From Methylophaga pinxianii (GTDB taxonomy: Bacteria > Pseudomonadota > Gammaproteobacteria > Nitrosococcales > Methylophagaceae), in assembly GCF_020447225.1 (NCBI RefSeq), contig NZ_JAJAEO010000162.1, positions 1 to 45,632 of the forward strand: 45,632 nucleotides of DNA. The letters are read 5' to 3'. Each line of letters opens with the position of its first letter. Position 1 is the stretch's first letter. The translations under genes and the position numbers were made by a program. This document shows, piece after piece, positions 29,939-39,456 of this stretch. The notes under the pieces were generated by a model. The model searched no databases. It was not told the DNA's origin and saw only the letters and a list, made by a program, of their open reading frames with translations.

Positions 29939-31876
29939 TTATTGTTTAAGTTGCCCCACCAATTGATTCAGGCTCAGACTCACCTGATTCAGACTCTGAC
30001 CTGACTGCTCAATTTCCATAATTTGCTGATTCACACTATCAGAGCGTTGTTTAATCTGTTCAGTACTTCTGGCAATGTCATCGACCACCGCCGTTTGTTG
30101 CTGGGTTGCGGTGGCGATCGACGCGTTTATCTGATGAATGTTCTGCACCGCAGCAATGACAGGCGTCATAGCGGTTTTCGCTTTTAAACCTTGTTCAGCA
30201 CATTGCTCTGCAGACAGACTCTGTGATCTAACTGTTTCAGCGGCTTCGCTACTGCTTTTGACCAAATCAACAATAATGGCCTGAATTTCTTCGGTAGATT
30301 GTTTGGTTCTGGTAGCCAATTGACGAACTTCATCGGCCACCACACTGAAGCCACGACCATGTTCCCCGGCTCTCGCTGCCTCAATAGCAGCATTCAAGGC
30401 TAACAGATTAGTTTGTTCGGCCACACTTTGAATCACTACCAACACCTGACTGATATCTTTTCCACGCTTTTCCAATGTATTCATCGTCGTTTCGAACGCC
30501 ATCAACTCTTCAGCGAGTTGCCTGCTGGCCTCGGCAGCACTGATAAGTCGTTGACTGGCCTGCTCCGTTGCCTGTGATGCTTGCTCGGTAGATTCAGCGG
30601 CATTGGTTGCGCTATGAGCCACTTCTTTAAAAGAATAGGATAATTCAGTAACCGCTGCCGAAACCTCCTCGGTAGCCGCTATTTGTTGCTGATTAACCGT
30701 AACAGCTTGCATGGAGGCGGTCTGTAGCTCATTACTGGCAGACAATACTGTTTGCGATTGTTGGTTAAGCTTATCAATTAACTGTGCAAAATAACTTTGC
30801 AGTTTAAGTGCCGACTGTTCCACTGAGCGTGTTTCTCTGAATGGCAAGGCAGAAACCAGACTTTGTTGGAAATTGCTTTTTATCATCTGACTTAAATAAT
30901 GTTCCAGTTGTAATAAAAATCGAATGAGACGTTTCTGTAATAAATAGAAAAGCAAGATGGTTGCAATCAACACCACGACCATCATAATCATGATCCATTG
31001 CACGCGCTGGCTGATCGCCTGTTTAATCGCTTCAATTTTTAACTGAAATTGATCCAGAGTATCAGAAAATGCTGAAATTTCGCTGCCTAAAGCCAGGCGT
31101 TTTTCCTGTAACTGCTGATCAAATTGCAAAGTATTACTCAATTCTTTTTCATAACGTCTACTGAGCGAAAGCAACGAGTCAATGCCTAACTGGCCAAGCT
31201 CTTCCGGCTCTTTCGGAATCAAAGCTTCAGTATTCACTTCTGAATAAATGCCAAATCTCGGCAAGCTGTTTAATTGTTCTACTTTGTTTAGAAACGCTAA
31301 ATTAGCCGCCATTAAGGCTGATTGAATCTCATCGGTTTGTAATTCGATATAACGCTGACGCAGCCTGCCAATATCATTCAGCTGACGACTCAGCTCTGCC
31401 AGTTGTGCTGTAAAGGCTTGCTGATAAGGATGAGATTGTGCCTCATTATGTTGAGCGTAATCGATCAAAAGACCAATTTCACCATCTCGTTCCCGTTCGT
31501 TTTGAATTAATAATGCTTGTGGATTACCGGCCAGTTTTCCGGCTTCACGCACCTCAAACACTTTTTCCTGCAGCAGGCTGATGGCAGATTGAATTGTCTG
31601 ATTGTCCTGTTCATTAAGCCAGCCCTGTTTCACCGTGGACAATTCGATAAGCTGGGACTCCGCCTGTTGCAGCAAGTCAGCATCGCCTGACGCCAGATAG
31701 CGGGCCAGCAAAACACGCACTTCAATATCAAAGCGAGATTTAAATTGCTGGAACTGTTGCGTGATTTGATAGGGTTTATCTAATTGCTGCCACCCCCATA
31801 TCCCCGCCAGCACTGCAATCATTAATCCAACAGCCATAAATACTGCCAGCCATCTTGATACCACACTTAATCTCAC
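29939..31876 (-). CDS. Methyl-accepting chemotaxis protein
   Basis: A 645-residue transmembrane chemoreceptor. TM1 is at about residues 9-28 and TM2 at about 293-313 ([20 protein letters not shown]), enclosing a ~260-residue helical periplasmic sensor without a recognisable ligand motif. The cytoplasmic part has the MCP signalling hairpin with tip [20 protein letters not shown] and [15 protein letters not shown]. The typical C-terminal pentapeptide for CheR/CheB tethering is not present; the protein ends NQLVGQLKQ. The gene just upstream of phoX suggests phosphate-related sensing, but this is guesswork. Confidence 0.92.
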   Translation of the reverse strand: MRLSVVSRWLAVFMAVGLMIAVLAGIWGWQQLDKPYQITQQFQQFKSRFDIEVRVLLARYLASGDADLLQQAESQLIELSTVKQGWLNEQDNQTIQSAISLLQEKVFEVREAGKLAGNPQALLIQNERERDGEIGLLIDYAQHNEAQSHPYQQAFTAQLAELSRQLNDIGRLRQRYIELQTDEIQSALMAANLAFLNKVEQLNSLPRFGIYSEVNTEALIPKEPEELGQLGIDSLLSLSRRYEKELSNTLQFDQQLQEKRLALGSEISAFSDTLDQFQLKIEAIKQAISQRVQWIMIMMVVVLIATILLFYLLQKRLIRFLLQLEHYLSQMIKSNFQQSLVSALPFRETRSVEQSALKLQSYFAQLIDKLNQQSQTVLSASNELQTASMQAVTVNQQQIAATEEVSAAVTELSYSFKEVAHSATNAAESTEQASQATEQASQRLISAAEASRQLAEELMAFETTMNTLEKRGKDISQVLVVIQSVAEQTNLLALNAAIEAARAGEHGRGFSVVADEVRQLATRTKQSTEEIQAIIVDLVKSSSEAAETVRSQSLSAEQCAEQGLKAKTAMTPVIAAVQNIHQINASIATATQQQTAVVDDIARSTEQIKQRSDSVNQQIMEIEQSGQSLNQVSLSLNQLVGQLKQ

Positions 31877-31936
31877 GTCCGCTCCTGGTTAACTAGGCAT
31901 ACAGGCACGAGACTCTATCGACTATTAATGACAGCT

Positions 31937-33010
31937 TTATGACGCGGCACGATGTTGTTCCAATGCCCATTGCACATGCTCACGAACCATTTCCGATGAA
32001 TGTTCAAGTCGACTCTTCAATGCGCTCACCACCGAGTCACTGGTTTGGGCATTGCCCAGCGCCACCGCAATATTTCGCAACCAGCATTCATATCCTATAC
32101 GGCGGATGGGACTTCCTTCCAAACGCTGCAGAAATTCCTGTTCAGTCCAGCCGAATAAGTCCACCAGTTTTGGTGCATCAAGACCTTCACGGGGTAAATA
32201 GGCTGATTCCGTAGTCATTTGGGCAAATTTGTTCCACGGACACACTAACTGACAATCATCACAACCATAAATACGATTTCCCATCATGGAGCGTAACTCG
32301 TGCGGAATACTGCCGCGTAACTCTATGGTCAGATAGGAAATACAGCGTCGGGCATCAAGTTCGTAGGGTGCCACGATCGCCTGCGTCGGGCAGATATCAA
32401 TACATGCAGTGCAACTGCCGCAATGCTCTGTCACCGGTTCGGTCAACGGTAAGGGAAGATCGGTGTAGATTTCACCCAGAAAAAAATAAGAGCCATTTTG
32501 CCGGTTTAATACATTGGTATGTTTGCCTATCCAGCCCAGTCCCGATTTTTGTGCCAGCGCTTTTTCCATTACCGGTGCACTATCAGTAAATACTCGATAA
32601 CCCATTTGGCCTACAGCCTCTTCAATACGCTGTGACAACCGAAGTAAACGCTTACGTATTAGCTTGTGATAATCGCGACCAAGAGCATAGCGGGAAATAA
32701 AGCCCAGTTCACTTTCGCCCATTACCTGCCAGGCATTAGCAGCGGTTTCTGGCCAGTAATCCATTCTGGCGGTAATCACACGAATAGTGCCCGGTACTAA
32801 TTCTTCGGGATGACTCCGTAAACTGCCATGGCGCTCCATAAAGTCCATCTCACCATGAAAGCCGCGTGCGAGCCATTGTTGCAATTGTTGCTCTGCTACT
32901 GACAGGTCAATATCACTCACGCCGAGCTGTTGAAAACCCAGAGAACGTGCCCAGGTTTGCATGTCAGCAAGAAGCGCACGGGAGAACTGCACTGTATTCG
33001 GATCGGTCAT
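31937..33010 (-). CDS. queG: Epoxyqueuosine reductase
   Basis: QueG reduces epoxyqueuosine to queuosine in tRNA anticodons using cobalamin and two [4Fe-4S] clusters. The start at 33010 gives MTDPNTVQFSRALLADMQTW, ~357 residues; the frame above it has only a GTG start. Ferredoxin-like motifs CGSCTACIDICPTQA and CDDCQLVCPWN provide the eight cluster cysteines, and VFTDSAPVMEKALAQKSGLGWIGKHTN marks the cobalamin domain. The C-terminal HEAT-like segment is present. No ribosome-binding site precedes the ATG. The gene is divergent from nnr, as in E. coli. Confidence 0.95.
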   Translation of the reverse strand: MTDPNTVQFSRALLADMQTWARSLGFQQLGVSDIDLSVAEQQLQQWLARGFHGEMDFMERHGSLRSHPEELVPGTIRVITARMDYWPETAANAWQVMGESELGFISRYALGRDYHKLIRKRLLRLSQRIEEAVGQMGYRVFTDSAPVMEKALAQKSGLGWIGKHTNVLNRQNGSYFFLGEIYTDLPLPLTEPVTEHCGSCTACIDICPTQAIVAPYELDARRCISYLTIELRGSIPHELRSMMGNRIYGCDDCQLVCPWNKFAQMTTESAYLPREGLDAPKLVDLFGWTEQEFLQRLEGSPIRRIGYECWLRNIAVALGNAQTSDSVVSALKSRLEHSSEMVREHVQWALEQHRAAS

Positions 33011-33017
33011 GCAAGCT

Positions 33018-33023
33018 ATTATA
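33018..33023 (-). promoter_or_regulatory. Perfect -10 element seven bases from the queG start codon
   Basis: On the minus strand TATAAT is separated from the queG ATG by only seven bases, so transcription from it would begin at or within one or two bases of the start codon. No -35 match is seen 16-18 bases upstream. Confidence 0.35.
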
Positions 33024-33058
33024 GTGAACTGAACGCCTTCCTCGGGACTATATTTTTT

Positions 33059-34549
33059 ATGTCGAACTTGCCACACGCGCTATATACAGCCGAACAAATC
33101 CGTGAGCTGGAACGCATTGTCATTCAGCAGTACGCTATTTCTGCTGCAGAATTAATGTCACGCGCAGGCGCTGCCGCTTTGGCTTCGATAAAAACGCACT
33201 GGCCACAGGCCGAACATCTTGTCGTGGTTTGTGGTGCTGGAAATAATGGCGGGGACGGTTTCGAGCTTGCGGGTCAGGCGATTGCCAATGGTTATCATGT
33301 CAGTGTATTTCAGGTCGGCGATGGCAAAAACATGAGTGATGAAACTACGGCAGCCCGCAATACTGCTATCGCAAATGGTATCGACATTCATCCGTTTGAA
33401 AATGTGTTACCTCCTGCTGATGTAATTATAGATGCACTATTTGGTATTGGACTTAGCCGTGAAATAACTGGCGACTACGCTTTGGCGATTGAGACTATCA
33501 ATACTTACTCTCCCCATATACCGGTGCTATCACTTGATATTCCCTCCGGCATACATGCGGATACTGGCCAGAAAATGGGGCATGCGGTTCGTGCAACCCT
33601 CACGATCAGTTTTCTTGGCTTGAATCAAGGCTTGTTTACCGGCGATGGGCCAGATTATTGTGGTGAAATCGGCTTTGATTCGCTAAACGTACCATCGGCT
33701 GTTTATAACGCTTTTAGTCCTTTCGCCTGTCGCGTCAGTCTTGAAAACGATGCGACCGGACTGGTTCAGCGTGAACGCACAGGGCATAAAGGTTTATATG
33801 GACATTTAGTCATTATTGGTGGTGAACATGGGATGTCCGGTGCCGCGCGCCTTGCAGCAGAAGCAGGAGCTCGGATAGGAGCAGGTTTAACCAGTATTGC
33901 AACCCGAAAGGCCCATGCGACCACGTTAAACCTTACCCGTCCCGAGTTAATGTGTCATGGCATAGAAGAGACTCATGAGTTGGAAGAGCTGTTACAACGA
34001 GTGAATGTCATAACCATCGGTCCCGGTCTGGGACAAAATAACTGGGGAAGCTCGCTGTTTGACAAAGCAATTGAGTCCAAGCTGCCCATGGTGGTTGATG
34101 CAGATGCTTTAAATCTATTGAGTAAAAATCCACAATATCGCGATAACTGGGTCCTTACCCCACACCCAGGTGAGGCAGCACGGTTATTAGGTTGCAGCAC
34201 GAAAGAAATTCAGGCCGACCGCTTTGCTGCAGTTTATGAACTGCAAAAGCGTTATGGGGGTGTGGTGATTTTGAAAGGGGCCGGTACATTGATTTGTAAT
34301 GGTCAATCCCCGCTACGATTGTCTACCTGGGGTAACCCTGGCATGGGCAGTGGTGGCATGGGGGACGTTCTGGCCGGCGTTGTTGGTGGCCTGATAGCGC
34401 AACATTTCCCAATAATGGAGGCTGCCTGCGTGGGGGTAACCTTACATGGTATGGCGGCAGATAAAGCCGCTGCAATCGATGGAGAACGCGGTATGCTGGC
34501 AATGGACCTTATGTCTCATCTGCGTCAATTAGCCAATCTTATCTACTGA
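33059..34549 (+). CDS. nnr: Bifunctional NAD(P)H-hydrate epimerase / ADP-dependent dehydratase
   Basis: This metabolite-repair enzyme restores damaged NAD(P)H hydrates. The start at 33059 gives MSNLPHALYTAEQIRELER, 496 residues; the longer frame overlaps queG. Residues ~1-215 are the epimerase (YjeF_N) with VVCGAGNNGGDGFELA and LSLDIPSGIHADTG. Residues ~225-490 are the ADP-dependent dehydratase, with HKGLYGHLVIIGGEHGMSGA, LTPHPGEAARLL and NPGMGSGGMGDVLAG, the last holding the catalytic Asp. Its stop overlaps the tsaE ATG (TGATG). The nnr-tsaE-amidase-mutL order is conserved in gammaproteobacteria. Confidence 0.95.
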   Translation: MSNLPHALYTAEQIRELERIVIQQYAISAAELMSRAGAAALASIKTHWPQAEHLVVVCGAGNNGGDGFELAGQAIANGYHVSVFQVGDGKNMSDETTAARNTAIANGIDIHPFENVLPPADVIIDALFGIGLSREITGDYALAIETINTYSPHIPVLSLDIPSGIHADTGQKMGHAVRATLTISFLGLNQGLFTGDGPDYCGEIGFDSLNVPSAVYNAFSPFACRVSLENDATGLVQRERTGHKGLYGHLVIIGGEHGMSGAARLAAEAGARIGAGLTSIATRKAHATTLNLTRPELMCHGIEETHELEELLQRVNVITIGPGLGQNNWGSSLFDKAIESKLPMVVDADALNLLSKNPQYRDNWVLTPHPGEAARLLGCSTKEIQADRFAAVYELQKRYGGVVILKGAGTLICNGQSPLRLSTWGNPGMGSGGMGDVLAGVVGGLIAQHFPIMEAACVGVTLHGMAADKAAAIDGERGMLAMDLMSHLRQLANLIY

Positions 34550-35001
34550 TGTGTTGGCTCATTGACGAACAAGCTACTCTGGATCTGGCTGCTGAGCTGG
34601 CTAGCTTACTGCCTGACTCAGCATTCTGCATTCATTTGAAAGGCGATTTGGGTGCCGGTAAAACCACATTTGTAAGAGGGCTGCTTACCGCGCTGGGTCA
34701 TACTGGCAAAGTAAAAAGCCCAACCTACACGCTGGTTGAACATTACCATATCAATGCACGGGATATTTATCATTTCGACCTTTATCGACTAGCCGATCCG
34801 GAAGAATTGCTTTATCTCGGCATTGAGGATTATTTTTCCTCTCATGCCCTGTCATTCATTGAATGGCCGGAACAAGGCAAGGGTGTCCTGCCTGAACCAG
34901 ATCTGCTTATCTCGTTGAATTATCAGAAGTCGGGCAGACAAGTGACTTTCACCCCTTTTTCTGCGGCGGCATCGATTATCTGCGATAAACTTCACAATTA
35001 A
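34549..35001 (+). CDS. tsaE: tRNA N6-threonylcarbamoyladenosine ATPase subunit TsaE
   Basis: TsaE is the ATPase that works with TsaB and TsaD in making t6A37 on ANN-decoding tRNAs, and is essential in most bacteria. The 150-residue protein has the P-loop GDLGAGKTTFVRGLL, the switch segment KSPTYTLVEHYH, HFDLYRL and the Walker B-like FIEWPEQG. It is translationally coupled to nnr by a one-base overlap. The amidase gene follows after about 100 bases. Confidence 0.96.
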   Translation: MCWLIDEQATLDLAAELASLLPDSAFCIHLKGDLGAGKTTFVRGLLTALGHTGKVKSPTYTLVEHYHINARDIYHFDLYRLADPEELLYLGIEDYFSSHALSFIEWPEQGKGVLPEPDLLISLNYQKSGRQVTFTPFSAAASIICDKLHN

Positions 35002-35102
35002 TTCAGCATTACACGCTATCTTATTTAAAAATATAGAAAAAAGGCTTGATTTTTTATGTCTTCAATCACAAACTAAGGCTGTGTAAATTGCAGGAACTGA
35101 CT

Positions 35103-36512
35103 ATGTCTCGTTTGTTATTGGGATGGATAATGCTGATATTAGCTGCCACGGCACATGCTGCTTCGGTAGAAAATATCCGTGTATCCCAAAATGCAAATCT
35201 GACTCGAGTGGTGTTGGATTTGGATAAAGCGTTGGAGTATCAGAGTTTTACTCTGACCAATCCGCATCGGTTAGTGGTTGATATCAAAGCTGCCAAAGTC
35301 AACAAGTCCTTAATTGCACCCACATTTAATAGTGCTGTTGTGGAAAAAATTCGCCATGCTCAACATGATCAAAATACCTATCGGCTGGTTTTTGATCTTA
35401 AGCAGGCAACCGACTATGAGATCCAGCCACTTGGACCAGAAGGTGAATATTCCTATCGACTGTTAGTGGATTTAAAGCATGGCCCGGCCACCGCTGTAGC
35501 TCAGAACAAACCTGATGAGCCGTCTTCACAGAAACCCGTTGCAACTACTTCAGACAACCCAACCGTCAATCAAGCGATAACAGAAAACAAACCGGCCGCA
35601 GTCCCAACTACTTCCTCTGATCTGCCTAAGGCGACCCCGACGACTGTGAGAAGCAGACCGGTATTACCCCGTCGCGATATTGTCATAGCCATCGATCCGG
35701 GACATGGCGGACGGGATCCGGGGGCGATTGGCAGAAAAGGCACTCGTGAAAAAGATGTGGTGCTGGCCATCTCGCGCCGGTTGGCCAGACTGGTTGATAA
35801 TGAACCCGGAATGCGTGCGTATATGACACGTGATCGAGACGAATTTATTACGCTGAGACAACGTATTCAGCGCGCCAAACAAAATGGTGCTGATATGTTT
35901 ATCTCCATCCATGCCGATGCATTTCAACGCACCAGTGCCAAAGGGTCTTCGGTATATGTATTGTCTCCTAGGGGCGCCAGTAGCGAAGCGGCTCAGATCT
36001 TGGCAGACCGTGAAAATGCCGCCGATTTAGCGGGTGGTATCAGTCTGGAAGATAAAGATGATCTGTTGGCCTCGGTATTACTCGATTTATCACAAACAGC
36101 CAGTCTGGAAGCCAGTTTAGAAGTGGGCAATAGCGTGTTGAGCGGCTTGAAACGAGTGGGTGCAGTACATAAAAAGCAAGTTGAATCCGCGGCCTTCGTT
36201 GTGCTGAAATCACCGGATATTCCGTCAGTTCTGGTTGAAACCGCATTTATTTCCAACCCGGAAGAAGAACGCAAGCTGAATGATGTAAATCATCAAAACA
36301 AGCTGGCTCAGGCAATGCTGGCCGGTATTCGCAGCTATTTCCAACGTAATCCGATTACGCAGCAGGTGAAGCCGCAGCAGCATATTGTCAGCAGTGGTGA
36401 TACCTTGAGCACGATTGCACAGCGTTATCGAGTCAATATGTCGGAACTCAAATCTACCAACAACTTGCAAACCAGCAAACTGATGGTAGGTGATGTGCTC
36501 AAAATTCCATAA
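35103..36512 (+). CDS. amiB: N-acetylmuramoyl-L-alanine amidase with AMIN and LysM domains
   Basis: A periplasmic cell-separation amidase, ~469 residues from the ATG at 35103, which has AGGA upstream and opens the signal peptide SRLLLGWIMLILAATAHA. Domains in order: AMIN (~20-120, septal targeting), a Thr/Pro-rich linker (~125-190), zinc-dependent Amidase_3 and a C-terminal LysM. The amidase shows DPGHGGRDPGAIG, EKDV, SIHADAF and VLVETAFISN, containing the His/Glu ligands and catalytic Glu; the LysM begins HIVSSGDTLSTIAQRYRVN. LysM presence resembles AmiB of E. coli relatives, and the position before mutL matches amiB. A regulatory-helix type insert follows the SIHADAF block. Confidence 0.94.
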   Translation: MSRLLLGWIMLILAATAHAASVENIRVSQNANLTRVVLDLDKALEYQSFTLTNPHRLVVDIKAAKVNKSLIAPTFNSAVVEKIRHAQHDQNTYRLVFDLKQATDYEIQPLGPEGEYSYRLLVDLKHGPATAVAQNKPDEPSSQKPVATTSDNPTVNQAITENKPAAVPTTSSDLPKATPTTVRSRPVLPRRDIVIAIDPGHGGRDPGAIGRKGTREKDVVLAISRRLARLVDNEPGMRAYMTRDRDEFITLRQRIQRAKQNGADMFISIHADAFQRTSAKGSSVYVLSPRGASSEAAQILADRENAADLAGGISLEDKDDLLASVLLDLSQTASLEASLEVGNSVLSGLKRVGAVHKKQVESAAFVVLKSPDIPSVLVETAFISNPEEERKLNDVNHQNKLAQAMLAGIRSYFQRNPITQQVKPQQHIVSSGDTLSTIAQRYRVNMSELKSTNNLQTSKLMVGDVLKIP

Positions 36513-36559
36513 TTGAAGTTGACTGCGGATTTCCTGTTCGCAACTGTTAAACTGTGTCA

Positions 36560-38239
36560 ATGCTGACACCGAAACGTATACATGCCCTGCCCCTACAACT
36601 TGCCAACCAGATTGCAGCTGGTGAAGTTATCGAACGTCCGGCATCAGTTATTAAAGAGTTGGTCGAGAATAGTCTTGATGCATCAGCCACCGAGATTGAC
36701 ATCAGCATTGATGGTTCAGGCAGCCAACTTATTCAGGTTAGGGATAATGGTTTCGGTATTCACCCTGAAGATCTTGGTCTGGCGCTCAGTCGGCATGCCA
36801 CCAGTAAAATTTCATCCAGTGATCAGCTGAGTCAGATATCCAGTTTAGGTTTTCGTGGAGAAGCCTTGCCCAGCATCAGTTCCGTGTCCAATTTAAGTTT
36901 AATCTCAAGACAGGCTGATAGCGAGTGTGGTTGGCAAACTCATTGTGAAACCGATCTACCTGAGCCGGTACCACATCCAACAGGTACCACTGTCGCAGTA
37001 CGAGACTTGTTCTTTAACCTGCCAGCACGCCGGCGTTTTCTTCGCAGTGCAAGGACAGAACAACAACAAATTCTTACCACGGTGCAGCGTCTGGCATTAA
37101 GCCGTTTTGATATCCGTTTTCAATGTGAATTAAATGGTCAACTCAAACTGAATTTACCGATAGCTCAGACTGAGGCACAACAACTGGCGAGAATCGGCAA
37201 AATCTGTGGGCAAAATTTTGTTAAACAGGCTTTGTATTTCGAACAACAGTACGAATTCATCTCGATAAAAGGTTGGCTGGGCCACATTGATGCTCATCGC
37301 CCCCAAGCCGATCAACAGTATTTTTTTATTAATGGCCGCGTCATCCGTGATCGATTAATCAGTCAGGTCATTCGACAGGCCTACGCGGATCTCATTCCAA
37401 CCGGCCGACATCCGGCTTATGTGTTGTATATGAACATTCCGCTGGATCGCGTTGATGTTAATGTTCATCCCACCAAACATGAAGTCCGTTTTCGGGAGAC
37501 CCGTTTAATTCATGGTCTTATTCACCGTGCCATCAGTGATGAATTACAGCAGCAAACCAAGACGACACCATTGCGAGAATCAGCATCAGCATCTTTTAAA
37601 CCAGAGGTTGCTGAGACTTTCTCTGAATATCACAAGCACGATTTTTCCGGGCTCAAAGCTGGGGTGTCAATGCCTACAGCTTTTTCACCCACTCAATCCA
37701 CCACACAAGATCGTTTTCAAATAATCCAGGTGTTGCATCAGCGTTTTGCCTGGGTGTATTCCGGGCCACAACATTATCTGATTGATTTAAAACAAGCTAT
37801 CGCAAATTCGCGCAAACAACAGTTTGTTAAACAACTACAACAACTTCCACTTAAAAGTCGGCCGATATTAGTCCCACTCAGTCTGCCCTGCTCAACAGAA
37901 CAGCAATTTGCTGTGGCAGAGCACCAAACTTTGTTAAACACTTTTGGTTTTGATTTGCAGGAAAACGGGGACACGATTCTCATCAAGAGCATTCCGATTG
38001 CCTTGGCACAGCTGGATCTCAAGACCTTGGTTGGGCAGGTCTTGCAAGCGATAAGTCACACAGATTTGGATGCCGAACAATTGGGAGAGCATTTAGCCAC
38101 GATGCTGGAGCTTGCCGATCAGCTTGAGGCCCAACAAGTAGAGGATTGGTTGAAAAATTCATCTATAGAAGACTGCCTCCATCAACCATGGTGTCAGGAA
38201 CTTGATTTGGGGACACTTGGTAGCTTATTCTCGAACTGA
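36560..38239 (+). CDS. mutL: DNA mismatch repair protein MutL
   Basis: MutL links MutS to downstream excision. The 559-residue protein starts at ATG 36560; a GTG six bases upstream is the alternative, and no clear ribosome-binding site is visible. The GHKL ATPase domain is intact: ANQIAAGEVIERPASVIKEL, DNGFGI, GFRGEALPSI and NLPARRRFL. In the C-terminal dimerisation domain the endonuclease motif DQHAxxER is replaced by IDLKQAIANSR, so latent nuclease activity is not expected; this fits a MutH-dependent system. It is shorter than E. coli MutL (615), mostly in the linker. Confidence 0.96.
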   Translation: MLTPKRIHALPLQLANQIAAGEVIERPASVIKELVENSLDASATEIDISIDGSGSQLIQVRDNGFGIHPEDLGLALSRHATSKISSSDQLSQISSLGFRGEALPSISSVSNLSLISRQADSECGWQTHCETDLPEPVPHPTGTTVAVRDLFFNLPARRRFLRSARTEQQQILTTVQRLALSRFDIRFQCELNGQLKLNLPIAQTEAQQLARIGKICGQNFVKQALYFEQQYEFISIKGWLGHIDAHRPQADQQYFFINGRVIRDRLISQVIRQAYADLIPTGRHPAYVLYMNIPLDRVDVNVHPTKHEVRFRETRLIHGLIHRAISDELQQQTKTTPLRESASASFKPEVAETFSEYHKHDFSGLKAGVSMPTAFSPTQSTTQDRFQIIQVLHQRFAWVYSGPQHYLIDLKQAIANSRKQQFVKQLQQLPLKSRPILVPLSLPCSTEQQFAVAEHQTLLNTFGFDLQENGDTILIKSIPIALAQLDLKTLVGQVLQAISHTDLDAEQLGEHLATMLELADQLEAQQVEDWLKNSSIEDCLHQPWCQELDLGTLGSLFSN

Positions 38240-38266
38240 TTAAACATGCACTGAGGCAGTTTTCAA

Positions 38267-39382
38267 ATGGATCGAGCCCGTACAGGTTCTACAATTGTTG
38301 CGGCGATACTCGCTGTTATCGTGATATTACTTTTTGGTTATTTATTATGGAGTGACTCCCCGCCAAATCGTAGTGAATTAACCGTCGATCCGCCGATAGA
38401 AGTTATTGAACCTGATTTGCCTCTGGAAGTTATCCGCTCCGCAGAAGAGTTACCTGACAGTGAAGCCATTCGTGAGCAGCAAGCTGAAGCGTTTGTCGAT
38501 AATCTGGCTGATTCTGACTCTGATTCAATTATCGTAAACGAATATGCAGATATGTTTGTCCGGCCAGATAGCATTGTTGCTCTGCCAGAACTCGAAGAGC
38601 GGGTGACAACATTAAAAAGTCTGAAACAGGATTCATCGCTTAATCCAGATACTCCGCTGACGCTCCGTTATACAGAAGAAATTCGTGAAAATACCACCTT
38701 GCAGGAACTGGAAACGGAAGAAGAAGATCATATTGCCCCCATTACCATCGTAACTGAACAAGGTGAGACAATCACCGCGCCGCTGGTCGAGTTATTAAAA
38801 CGTGAGGATATCGATCATCAGGCACCTGTCACCCAAATCCGCCAGCAGAAACAGGTCAAGCAAATTAAAGCTCGTGAACTGGACAATACCGCTATTCCGG
38901 AAGACCAGGAAATTGCCGTCACAATTAGCCGTGGCGTACAAAAGCTGGATATCGGTAAGTTGATTGACAGTAATTCAGATGAACTGCAGGACAGTTTATT
39001 TTATCTGCACCGGGTAACCGAGGAAGATATTCAGGGTCTGTGGGGTATTATCCAAACGGGATTGATTCGTAATTTCCGTCAAGGTATCCGTCTGCAAAGG
39101 AATGGCGCTGAGCGAAATGTCAGTGTGTTGATTCCAGCTGATGCCGATGAACCGCTGCCAACAGGTTTAAGTTCTTTTTTAGGTAAAATCCTGCATCAAA
39201 AAGTTTCCACCAGTTATGTGTATAACTTCAGTACACATACTATGGGATACGACCCGGATCTGATTCGCCCGGGACAGGAATTGATCTTGATACGCTTTTC
39301 GGGTGATGAACTGAAAGACATCTATCAATTTTTTGCTGAACAACGCAGTAATACGACAGAAACGTTTGCCATTGGTCGCTGA
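38267..39382 (+). CDS. Unrecognised single-pass membrane protein downstream of mutL
   Basis: A 371-residue protein I do not recognise. It has a short basic N-terminus and one membrane helix at about residues 8-27 (STIVAAILAVIVILLFGYLL). A long acidic, Pro/Glu/Asp-rich region follows (~30-210), including a DSDSDS stretch. A compact C-terminal region of ~130 residues has VTEEDIQGLWGIIQTGL and YDPDLIRPGQELILIRF, faintly resembling the beginning and end of a LysM domain around an insert. Orientation is probably periplasmic. It lies 27 bases after mutL and overlaps the next small gene (TGATG). A murein-related role is only a guess. Confidence 0.75.
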   Translation: MDRARTGSTIVAAILAVIVILLFGYLLWSDSPPNRSELTVDPPIEVIEPDLPLEVIRSAEELPDSEAIREQQAEAFVDNLADSDSDSIIVNEYADMFVRPDSIVALPELEERVTTLKSLKQDSSLNPDTPLTLRYTEEIRENTTLQELETEEEDHIAPITIVTEQGETITAPLVELLKREDIDHQAPVTQIRQQKQVKQIKARELDNTAIPEDQEIAVTISRGVQKLDIGKLIDSNSDELQDSLFYLHRVTEEDIQGLWGIIQTGLIRNFRQGIRLQRNGAERNVSVLIPADADEPLPTGLSSFLGKILHQKVSTSYVYNFSTHTMGYDPDLIRPGQELILIRFSGDELKDIYQFFAEQRSNTTETFAIGR

Positions 39383-39456
39383 TGATTATTGAAATCATTC
39401 TGATCGTATTTGTACTCGGCATTATTGCCTTTGCATGGTGGTATCCGTTTGAGTGA
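39382..39456 (+). CDS. 24-residue membrane microprotein
   Basis: The frame opens with ATG sharing one base with the stop of the preceding gene (TGATG) and encodes 24 residues. It begins MIIEIILIVFVLGII and ends AFAWWYPFE: one hydrophobic helix with a Trp-Trp-Tyr interfacial belt and charged ends. Such a composition is unlikely for random out-of-frame sequence and fits a single-pass microprotein. Its 3' part overlaps the end of the RND pump gene on the other strand (39422-39456), whose codons may constrain it. No homologue is recognised and translation is unproven. Confidence 0.5.
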   Translation: MIIEIILIVFVLGIIAFAWWYPFE

